6,991 nucleotides of DNA from Waddliaceae bacterium (lineage in GTDB: Bacteria > Chlamydiota > Chlamydiia > Chlamydiales > SLOH01): NCBI GenBank assembly GCA_007132595.1, contig SLOH01000033.1, positions 1 to 6,991 on the forward strand, written 5' to 3'. A program made the translations under genes and the position numbers. Shown here piece by piece: positions 1-5,600 of this stretch (position 1 is the first letter of the stretch; each line of letters starts with the position of its first letter). The notes below the pieces were generated by a model. The model did no database searches. It was given only the letters and a program-made list of their open reading frames with translations, and was not told the origin of the DNA.

Positions 1-426
1 ATTGGCTAAAAATAATGTGCAAAATGGCCTGAAATATTTTGGGATGGCAGTTCCAATGCGCGCGCACTCCTCTTTAAGTATCGGCCAGTCGTGTTTAAAT
101 CCATTGTGCATCACAAAGATCGCTTGCTGGTTTTTATTGCGGTTGTTGTCGACCCAATTTTTAAAAGCGGGCCAAACCTTTTTGAACCGATGTCTTTTGA
201 TTTCTTGTTTACCGGGAATAAAGGAGGGGGCATCCTCGCGATACACGGCACTTTGCGGTGGTTTAATATACGCTTCAAAATACCGGTCGTTTTTATCTGC
301 AGAGGGGCACTTGGCTGCCATTTGTGTGATCGATCGCAAGGGATCTTTTGCATCGTTTTGGACATGGTCGACTTCAAAGTCTAAATAAAACAAGACGGGC
401 GTTGAATCAATTGGTAAACAGCTCAT
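1..426 (-). CDS. DnaQ-like (DEDD family) 3'-5' exonuclease, N-terminal part, cut by left window edge
   Basis: The minus-strand frame from ATG at 426 is open for 142 codons to the window edge. The first DEDD exonuclease motif is visible as YLDFEV (metal ligands D16 and E18). The second is FVMHNGFKHDWPIL (H107, N108, D113), followed by FCTLFLA, which resembles the DTL-LA segment of TREX and DnaQ proteins. The spacing between D16 and D113 is normal for the fold. The third motif (H, then D) should lie beyond the edge and cannot be seen. Such enzymes remove nucleotides from DNA or RNA 3' ends with two metal ions; whether this one is a proofreading, repair or RNA-processing enzyme cannot be told. 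AAAGGAGT (438-431) lies 4-5 bases before the ATG and fixes the start. The gene is divergent from nfo. Family assignment is good; the precise role is unknown. Confidence 0.82.
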   Translation of the reverse strand, partial: MSCLPIDSTPVLFYLDFEVDHVQNDAKDPLRSITQMAAKCPSADKNDRYFEAYIKPPQSAVYREDAPSFIPGKQEIKRHRFKKVWPAFKNWVDNNRNKNQQAIFVMHNGFKHDWPILKEECARIGTAIPKYFRPFCTLFLAN

Positions 427-430
427 GGCA

Positions 431-438
431 ACTCCTTT
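431..438 (-). promoter_or_regulatory. Shine-Dalgarno of the DnaQ-like exonuclease
   Basis: Read on the minus strand this is AAAGGAGT, a near-complete anti-16S match 4-5 bases before the ATG at 426. It decides both the start and the coding strand for the 1-426 region, where an overlapping plus-strand open frame has no recognisable motif. Confidence 0.8.
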
Positions 439-540
439 GAGTGTAATTAATTTTTTAAACTCTTTGGTTGTTACATTGAGTGATCAATTAAATTTGCACA
501 ATAAAAATTTTACTTGCGTCTATGTTTGGGGCGATTTTCA

Positions 541-569
541 TTGGAATTTTTTCGAATCGTCATTATAAT
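541..569 (+). promoter_or_regulatory. Sigma70/sigma66-type promoter of nfo-asnS
   Basis: TTGGAA (541-546, four of six consensus bases) and a perfect TATAAT (564-569) are separated by exactly 17 bases. Transcription would be expected to start at about 576-578, at or within two bases of the nfo ATG at 578. The promoter therefore implies a leaderless or nearly leaderless message. Box quality and spacing are seen directly; the transcription start is inferred. Confidence 0.72.
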
Positions 570-577
570 TCTTAAGC

Positions 578-1441
578 ATGAACGATATTGCTGCAGATGA
601 ATTATTAATCGGCGCTCACTGTTCCGCGGCAGGCGGTGTGTTTAACGCACTTCTTGAGGGAAAGGAAATTGGAGCGACAACGATTCAACTCTTTACGGCC
701 AATCAGCGTACTTGGAAATCCAAACCTCTTGAACAGAAGACGATTGATCGATGGCACGAGACTCTGAAGGAGACCGGCCTACGTAAGATCATGAGTCATG
801 ACAGCTATTTGATTAACCTAGGTTCGCCGTCTCCAGAGGGTCTTGAGAAAAGCCGGGCGGCTTTTCGCTTAGAGGTCGAACGGTGCCAAGCGCTTAAGAT
901 CGACTATTTAAACTTTCATCCGGGCGCTGCTTTAAAGGAAAGCGCGGATGCGTGTTTGGATCGGATTGTTGAAAGTTTGCTGGAGTTGGAGCCGCTTGTA
1001 AATGGGGGACCGACCCGGCTAGTTCTTGAAACCACAGCGGGTCAAGGGTCGAATGTCGGATGGAAATTTGAACACCTAGGCTATATTGTAGACCGAGTAA
1101 AGGCGAAAGTGCCGATTGGCGTATGCATAGATACTTGTCATATTTTTGCTGCCGGCTACGATATCCGAACGCCGAAGGCGTGGAACGAGACGCTTGACAC
1201 ATTTGATGAGTTGATCGGTTTAGAGTATCTTTACGGCTTTCACGTAAATGACTCCCTGAAGGGACTTGGAAGCCGAGTCGATCGTCACAAACCGCTTGGT
1301 GAAGGAGAGATTGGGATTGATTCTTTTCGTTTTTTAATGCAGTCGGAAAGAACGCGTTTAATACCAAAATATTTAGAAACACCCGGAGGACCCTCACTTT
1401 GGGTCAATGAAATTCAAAGATTGCGAGACTTTGCCAAATGA
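578..1441 (+). CDS. nfo: Endonuclease IV (AP endonuclease)
   Basis: This 287-residue protein matches the AP endonuclease 2 family along its length. Endonuclease IV cuts the backbone 5' of abasic sites and trims blocked 3' ends in base excision repair, using a trinuclear zinc centre in a TIM barrel. All nine residues equivalent to the E. coli metal ligands are visible: H74, H114, E151, D185, H188, H222, D235, H237 and E267. They lie in segments such as FHPG, LETTAGQG, IDTCH, FHVND, RVDRH and LETP. The N-terminal GAHCSAAGG strand is present, preceded by about seven residues more than in E. coli. ATG 578 is the only reasonable start, because an in-frame TAA lies at 566-568 and later starts would remove the first strand. 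There is no Shine-Dalgarno. The stop overlaps the asnS start by ATGA, so the two are probably co-transcribed. Confidence 0.97.
   Translation: MNDIAADELLIGAHCSAAGGVFNALLEGKEIGATTIQLFTANQRTWKSKPLEQKTIDRWHETLKETGLRKIMSHDSYLINLGSPSPEGLEKSRAAFRLEVERCQALKIDYLNFHPGAALKESADACLDRIVESLLELEPLVNGGPTRLVLETTAGQGSNVGWKFEHLGYIVDRVKAKVPIGVCIDTCHIFAAGYDIRTPKAWNETLDTFDELIGLEYLYGFHVNDSLKGLGSRVDRHKPLGEGEIGIDSFRFLMQSERTRLIPKYLETPGGPSLWVNEIQRLRDFAK
1438..1441 (+). other. ATGA stop-start overlap coupling nfo and asnS
   Basis: The asnS ATG (1438-1440) shares bases with the nfo TGA (1439-1441). Only a weak purine stretch (GCGAGA) precedes it and there is no good Shine-Dalgarno. AsnRS translation is therefore likely to depend at least partly on ribosomes finishing nfo. 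The overlap is seen directly; the coupling is inferred. Confidence 0.75.
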
Positions 1442-2826
1442 AAATTAAACAGGTGAAAGAAAAAGGGAAGTCCCTTATCGACCAAGAGATTACGATTAAA
1501 GGATGGGCGCGAACAGTGCGCTCACAAAAGACGTTTACGTTTGTTGAGATTAATGACGGGTCGACTTTGTCAAATTTTCAGACCGTGTTAAGTCCGGAGC
1601 TTGAAAACTACGCGTTACTCCTTCCAAATCTTGTGACGGGAGCCTCACTTGAGGTCAAAGGTAAGATTGTGGAAAGTCCTGGCAAGGGACAAGAAATTGA
1701 GATGCAGGCAACAGAAGTTGAGGTGATCGGCACGTGCGATGCGACCTCTTACCCTCTGCAAAAAAAACGCCACTCTTTTGAGTTTTTGCGTACAATCGCC
1801 CACCTTCGCCCAAGAACAAACACGCTTGGGGCTGTCGCGCGTGTCCGTAGCGCTCTTTCTTTTGCAACGCATAAATTTTTTCAAGAGCGTGGATTTCTTT
1901 ACTTGCAGTCACCAATTATTACTGCATCTGATTGTGAAGGAGCGGGTCAAATGTTTAAGGTGACTCGGCTGGATCACGAAAAGCTGCCCAAAGATGGTCA
2001 AGGAAAAACCGATTACAGCAAAGATTTTTTTGAGCAGCCGACTTTTTTAACTGTTTCGGGGCAGTTGAACGCCGAGATGTATGCCTGCGCGCTTTCAGAT
2101 GTGTATACATTTGGCCCGACATTTCGAGCGGAGAACTCAAACACTTCTAGGCATTTAGCAGAATTTTGGATGATCGAGCCCGAGATGGCGTTTGCAGATA
2201 TCGAGGACAACCAAGATAATGCCGAAAGTTATCTTAAGTACTGTTTGCAGTACTTGATGGACAACTGTAAAGAGGATTTGCAATTTTTTGATAAATGGAT
2301 TCAGAAGGGGTTGATCAAGCGACTTGAGCATGTGATCGAAACTCCTTTTGAACGCGCCACCTATACATATGCGATCCGCATTCTTGAGCGGGCGAATAAG
2401 AAGTTTGAGTACCCGGTGAAGTGGGGTCTTGATATGCAAAGTGAACATGAGCGTTTTCTTGTTGAAGAGCATTTCAATAAGCCGGTGATTATCGTCGATT
2501 ACCCACGCGATATTAAGCCGTTTTACATGCGTTTAAATCAGGATCAAAAGACAGTGGCGGCAATGGATGTTCTTGTCCCTGGGATCGGCGAGATTGTCGG
2601 AGGCTCTCAACGTGAAGAGCGCTATGATGTTTTAAAGGAACAATTGCAGCATCATGAGCTCTCCGAGAAGGATTACTGGTGGTATCTTGAGCTTCGCAAG
2701 TACGGAACTGTGCCTCATTCAGGCTACGGAGTCGGGTTTGAGCGTTTGGTTCAGTTTGCAACCGGCATCGAGAATATCCGCGATGCAATTGCATTTCCAA
2801 GGTATCCGGGAAAAGCTGAATTTTAA
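1438..2826 (+). CDS. asnS: Asparaginyl-tRNA synthetase
   Basis: This 462-residue class IIb synthetase charges tRNA-Asn with asparagine in the cytosol. Its length is close to that of the E. coli enzyme (466). An N-terminal OB-fold anticodon-binding domain (about 15-100, with [12 protein letters not shown]) precedes the catalytic core. Class II motif 1 is near 147-162 ([16 protein letters not shown]). Motif 2 is at about 225-250 ([21 protein letters not shown]). Motif 3 is at about 429-449 ([12 protein letters not shown]). The insert at about 170-200, with a [13 protein letters not shown] segment and [17 protein letters not shown], is typical of bacterial AsnRS and separates it from AspRS. The start overlaps the nfo stop. 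No defect is visible. If the host is chlamydial, a direct AsnRS is notable, because C. trachomatis relies on amidation of Asp-tRNA-Asn. Confidence 0.97.
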   Translation: MKIKQVKEKGKSLIDQEITIKGWARTVRSQKTFTFVEINDGSTLSNFQTVLSPELENYALLLPNLVTGASLEVKGKIVESPGKGQEIEMQATEVEVIGTCDATSYPLQKKRHSFEFLRTIAHLRPRTNTLGAVARVRSALSFATHKFFQERGFLYLQSPIITASDCEGAGQMFKVTRLDHEKLPKDGQGKTDYSKDFFEQPTFLTVSGQLNAEMYACALSDVYTFGPTFRAENSNTSRHLAEFWMIEPEMAFADIEDNQDNAESYLKYCLQYLMDNCKEDLQFFDKWIQKGLIKRLEHVIETPFERATYTYAIRILERANKKFEYPVKWGLDMQSEHERFLVEEHFNKPVIIVDYPRDIKPFYMRLNQDQKTVAAMDVLVPGIGEIVGGSQREERYDVLKEQLQHHELSEKDYWWYLELRKYGTVPHSGYGVGFERLVQFATGIENIRDAIAFPRYPGKAEF

Positions 2827-2858
2827 TTCAAATACTTGCGCGCGCCTCAATCTAGTGA
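2827..2858. other. 32-bp convergent gap between asnS and hemA
   Basis: The stop codons of two convergent genes are separated by 32 bp. The gap holds a GCGCGCGC run and no GC-rich hairpin followed by a T tract. An AT-only inverted repeat, TGAATT and AATTCA around two bases (2817-2830), spans the asnS stop but would form only a weak, tight hairpin. No intrinsic terminator can be assigned. Confidence 0.55.
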
Positions 2859-3860
2859 CTATCCCGAAGCTGCCAGCTCAAGGAACTGCGCTTTTTTGAC
2901 CTGCTTTTCATTGTAGAGCGCAATTTGTCTGTTGACTGATTGCGTAACAGAAATCTTGGCGTCTTCCATGATAGCGGTCAGACGTTTTTGTCTAAAGGTC
3001 AGCGTCCGTTGAATCTGATCAATATTGAGCAGGGTGACCTGTTTGTGGCGGCCGATCTTGGGGTCGACATTTCGTGGAACGCTTAAATCCATGATGAGTT
3101 TTGGCTGCGCTAGCGAGGGGGGACATTTTTTGATTAAATGCTCCTGCGCTTTTGTTGCGAGAATAATCCAGTCGTAATGCACCCACTCCTCTAACCTTTC
3201 AAGCTCAAGGAATGGAATGTTTTGAGTGATAGGGGTTCGATTGCAAAGCGTGATCTGCTTGTGTTTTTTCTTTTGAAAAAAGGTCAAAATTTTGTGGTTG
3301 ATCTCGGAGGCGCCAATAAAAAGAATAGAAACATTATCTGCATCTCCAAAAAAGTGGCTGCCGGCGTGGTAGATCGCGTGCTCAAGGTCGGGTGCAAAGC
3401 GAGAGTGCGGAATTTTTTGGCGGATGGACTTTCCTATTTTTAAGCATTTTTGAAATAAATAGTGCAGAGGGTATGGCAGGGGGTACTTAGAGGCTGCCTC
3501 GTCGTATGCTGATTTGACTTGTCCCTGAATTTCTGTCTCTGCGATGATTGCGCTGTCAAGACCTGCCGTGACCTTGGCTAAGTGATTGAAGCAATCGTCG
3601 TGAAAGTATGAGTACAGTTTTTGATCAAACAGATGGTTGTTACCCTGTCGAAGGATTTCTAAAAGATAACTATGTGTTTCGGTTAAGTTGTCTGAGCTAA
3701 AGTAAAGTTCCGTTCGATTACATGTTGAAAGGGTAATCAACGCATGTTTTCCATGGATTGAATTGCCTTGGTTTAAGCGTCGTTCGCACAATTTTGCGAG
3801 CTGTTCTCGCAGTGAAAGGCTCGCTAGCTTGTAATTAATTCCAATCACACCCACTTGCAT
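2859..3860 (-). CDS. hemA: Glutamyl-tRNA reductase, short chlamydial-type
   Basis: Glutamyl-tRNA reductase converts Glu-tRNA-Glu to glutamate-1-semialdehyde with NADPH, the first committed step of C5 haem synthesis. The catalytic LSTCNRTELY segment is intact (C47), as are H93 in the position of E. coli His99, GLDSAIIAETEIQGQVK (100-116), and the Rossmann domain with ILFIGASE (179-186), CNRTP and DLSVPRNVDP (258-267). At 333 residues it lacks most of the C-terminal dimerisation domain of the approximately 418-residue E. coli enzyme, as in short chlamydial homologues. Departures from consensus are Tyr10 where GINHK has His, AETEI for GEPQI, and GAS for the usual GAG in the nucleotide-binding loop. 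ATG 3860 has AAGG eight bases upstream. It follows the unknown protein by 43 bp on the same strand, so it may be the last gene of that operon. Confidence 0.93.
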   Translation of the reverse strand: MQVGVIGINYKLASLSLREQLAKLCERRLNQGNSIHGKHALITLSTCNRTELYFSSDNLTETHSYLLEILRQGNNHLFDQKLYSYFHDDCFNHLAKVTAGLDSAIIAETEIQGQVKSAYDEAASKYPLPYPLHYLFQKCLKIGKSIRQKIPHSRFAPDLEHAIYHAGSHFFGDADNVSILFIGASEINHKILTFFQKKKHKQITLCNRTPITQNIPFLELERLEEWVHYDWIILATKAQEHLIKKCPPSLAQPKLIMDLSVPRNVDPKIGRHKQVTLLNIDQIQRTLTFRQKRLTAIMEDAKISVTQSVNRQIALYNEKQVKKAQFLELAASG

Positions 3861-3903
3861 GGAAGACCTTGTTTTTTACAATTTGGGAAATGTATAACAG
3901 ATA

Positions 3904-4527
3904 CTATTTTTTTTTGCAGAAAAAGTCTTTTTTAAACTTTTCCAATGAGCGTTCGAGCTCATCGGCGCTAACTTTTGGTCGTCTAGGCTGACCCTCTTTT
4001 CTCTGTTGCTGCTGTTGAACCTGTGAACCGTCGGTTTCAAGCTCTCTTTGTTGCTGGATGTACGACTTGTGAGTTTCGATAAGAGCGCTGAGATCTTCAG
4101 CGCCGATTAGCACATAACCGTCCTCTATTGACTGTTCTTTAAACTTACACCCGTCTTTCTCGGGACCCTCAGAAGCTGCTGCGCAAGCGGTCATGGTCGC
4201 GCCTGTAATTAATTCAAATGTCTTCAGGCTCATCACTCCGGCTCCATCTGCGAGTTTGTATACAATCGCATAGGTTGCGCTATCGAGAAAAAAGACCTCG
4301 ATCGCACTTCCGACTATACATCCCGGAAGCCCGCCGATTAGATATCCTGCGGCGTTATGGAGGGCAAGTTTGGTGTAGGGTCGTAATCGATCGACTAGAC
4401 GCGTTTGACGGCTAAGAACAACAGATCTCCCAAGCCAGCTGACTATTTCGCCGGTTTGGTTAACGATGCTCTGCCCCGAGGGGAGATAACTGCCAACAAA
4501 AGTAGAAGCTGACGACATCCATGACAT
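3904..4527 (-). CDS. Unknown protein, possible secreted or membrane effector
   Basis: I do not recognise a family for this 207-residue protein. The first 26 residues carry no charged side chain and are rich in Ser and Thr, as is common for type III secretion signals. Residues 55-90 form a Gly/Ala-rich hydrophobic stretch (YLIGGLPGCIVG, then VFFLDSATYAIVY). A second weaker one covers 97-118. Their spacing loosely recalls paired membrane segments of chlamydial inclusion proteins. The remainder is polar. EDGYVLI (135-141) has an acidic-aromatic-x-x-hydrophobic pattern. Residues 157-175 are Gln-rich, followed by a basic Pro/Arg patch and a charged, probably helical C-terminus ending CKKK. The start may be Met1 or Met4: GAGG (4533-4530) lies two bases before the first ATG and eleven before the second. 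It lies 24 bp after the pseB-like gene and 43 bp before hemA. The gene is probably real; the role is inference only. Confidence 0.72.
   Translation of the reverse strand: MSWMSSASTFVGSYLPSGQSIVNQTGEIVSWLGRSVVLSRQTRLVDRLRPYTKLALHNAAGYLIGGLPGCIVGSAIEVFFLDSATYAIVYKLADGAGVMSLKTFELITGATMTACAAASEGPEKDGCKFKEQSIEDGYVLIGAEDLSALIETHKSYIQQQRELETDGSQVQQQQQRKEGQPRRPKVSADELERSLEKFKKDFFCKKK
3907..3915 (-). repeat. Nine-base A tract at the end of the unknown gene
   Basis: On the coding (minus) strand nine consecutive A encode the last three Lys codons directly before TAG. Replication or polymerase slippage here would move the stop and change only the extreme C-terminus. The tract is also a place where sequencing errors are likely. 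Confidence 0.6.
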
Positions 4528-4551
4528 AACCTCATATTCGCAACTGGAAAA

Positions 4552-5508
4552 TTAATTGGCAAGCAACTGCGACAGTTCTTCCGGTTTCAGCCACTGATCG
4601 TTGTTTTGAGAACCGTAGAAAAAGCCCTCCGGCATGAAGAGTTCCTTGCTCTCTTTGCCGGAAATTACGTAGTAGCTGCCGCGATCAACGGTTCGACGCC
4701 CTTCCTCTTCGCTGATGAGGAGTTCGTGAACCTTTTCTCCCTCTCGAATTCCGACAATTTCTGTTGGGAGGTTGGGGGCCAGTGTCTTTGCAACATCGCA
4801 TATTTTCATACTTGGGATCTTAGGGACAAAGATTTCTCCTCCTTGCATTTCCCTAAGTGACTGAACAACAAAGCTTGTCGCCTGTTCAATTGTCATCCAA
4901 AACCTTGTCATTCGCTCATCTGTGATCGGCAGGCTTTTGGCCCCTTCTTGTATTTTTTTCTTCCAGAGCTCAATCAGGCTGCCGCGGCTCTTGAGGACAT
5001 TGCCATAGCGCGCAACAGAAAAAATCGGAAAGCCGCGCCTTCCGACATAGGAATTGCCGGAAATAAAGAGTTTGTCGGCGCAAAGTTTAGTTGCCCCGTA
5101 TAGATTAACAGGATTGACAGCTTTATCCGTTGAAAGTGCGATCACTTTTTCAACGCCCGCATCAAGCGAGGCTTCAATGATATGACTGCTGCCGAGTACA
5201 TTGGTTAAGATAAATTCTGTCGGATTATATTCAGCGGCAGGGACTTGCTTTAAAGCTGCGGCATGGACAACGTAGTTGACATCTTGAAAGGCGCGCTTCA
5301 GTCTTGAGCGGTCGCGAATATCTCCTAAAAAATAGCGAATTTTTTCGCTTTGAAAGATCGGGTCGCTATTGCGCATCTCCCATTGTTTCCACTCATCTCG
5401 ACTAAAAATGACGATTGAATGCGGATCCTCTTCAGTAAGAATTTTTTTTGCAAAGGCCCGTCCGAAGCTACCGGTTCCTCCGGTGATCAAAATACGTTTG
5501 TTTTTCAT
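4552..5508 (-). CDS. pseB: UDP-N-acetylglucosamine 4,6-dehydratase (inverting), PseB/FlaA1-like
   Basis: This 318-residue extended short-chain dehydrogenase has the NAD(P)-binding TGGTGSFG loop (9-16), GDIRD (62-66), HAAALKQVP (82-90), the catalytic STDKA (126-130, with D128 and K129) and YGATK (137-141). The last two match the Thr-Asp-Lys and Tyr centre of H. pylori FlaA1. The family oxidises UDP-GlcNAc at C4, removes water and inverts C5, giving a UDP-4-keto-6-deoxy-L-arabino-hexosamine, the first step to pseudaminic acid or L-FucNAc-type sugars. The soluble length argues against the large membrane-bound retaining (PglF) type. No other sugar-pathway gene is in the window, so the final product is unknown and related names (flaA1, capE) are possible. 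The start at 5508 has only a weak purine stretch before it. It is first in a minus-strand run with the unknown protein and hemA. Confidence 0.88.
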   Translation of the reverse strand: MKNKRILITGGTGSFGRAFAKKILTEEDPHSIVIFSRDEWKQWEMRNSDPIFQSEKIRYFLGDIRDRSRLKRAFQDVNYVVHAAALKQVPAAEYNPTEFILTNVLGSSHIIEASLDAGVEKVIALSTDKAVNPVNLYGATKLCADKLFISGNSYVGRRGFPIFSVARYGNVLKSRGSLIELWKKKIQEGAKSLPITDERMTRFWMTIEQATSFVVQSLREMQGGEIFVPKIPSMKICDVAKTLAPNLPTEIVGIREGEKVHELLISEEEGRRTVDRGSYYVISGKESKELFMPEGFFYGSQNNDQWLKPEELSQLLAN

Positions 5509-5549
5509 ATTTTTTCATTCTACTCGATTGTATCAATTAACGTAAAATC

Positions 5550-5577
5550 TTGACTTAGGACATGCATTTGTTATACT
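5550..5577 (+). promoter_or_regulatory. Sigma70/sigma66-type promoter of parE
   Basis: TTGACT (5550-5555, five of six consensus bases) and TATACT (5572-5577, five of six) are separated by 16 bases. The predicted start is near 5584, leaving a leader of about 17 bases that carries CAGGA (5587-5591) nine bases before the parE ATG. The second TATACT at 5592 has no good -35 at the right distance. Confidence 0.7.
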
Positions 5578-5586
5578 AGAGAGCTT

Positions 5587-5591
5587 CAGGA
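5587..5591 (+). promoter_or_regulatory. Ribosome binding site of parE
   Basis: CAGGA lies nine bases before ATG 5601, an acceptable though modest Shine-Dalgarno. It supports this start, from which the protein begins a short distance before the conserved ATP-binding core. Confidence 0.5.
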
Positions 5592-5600
5592 TATACTATT

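Larger units (their letters stand above)
427..577. other. Divergent intergenic region between the exonuclease gene and nfo
   Basis: This AT-rich spacer of about 150 bp separates two divergent genes. It holds the exonuclease ribosome binding site on the left and the nfo promoter on the right. No convincing -35/-10 pair for the minus-strand gene was found, and there is no RNA gene or coding frame with support. Confidence 0.7.
5509..5600. other. Divergent promoter region between pseB-like gene and parE
   Basis: This 92-bp AT-rich spacer separates divergent genes. The plus strand has a good promoter (listed separately). On the minus strand only weak candidates are visible: TACAAT (5532-5527) and TAGAAT (5522-5517) as -10 boxes, without a good -35. 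TATACTA occurs twice, at 5572-5578 and 5592-5598, exactly 20 bp apart. Confidence 0.6.

Noticed and set aside
2..388. Plus-strand open frame of 128 codons at the left edge
   Set aside because: Its translation has no recognisable motif, and the opposite strand carries a DEDD exonuclease with a strong Shine-Dalgarno over the same bases.
475..488. Inverted repeat ATTGA-GTGA-TCAAT in the exonuclease-nfo spacer
   Set aside because: Arms of only five bases in AT-rich DNA are expected by chance, and the position fits neither a terminator nor a well-placed operator.
894..1397. Minus-strand open frame of 167 codons inside nfo
   Set aside because: It lies wholly within a fully conserved nfo gene, shows no domain signature and has low-complexity composition expected of an antisense shadow.
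2817..2830. TGAATT/AATTCA hairpin at the asnS stop as a terminator
   Set aside because: It is AT-only with a two-base loop and no following T tract on the plus strand, so an intrinsic terminator is not supported.
3891..3919. Separate hemA promoter with TATACA as -10 box
   Set aside because: The best element at -35 spacing (CTGCAA) matches only three of six consensus bases, so read-through from the upstream genes is the simpler reading.
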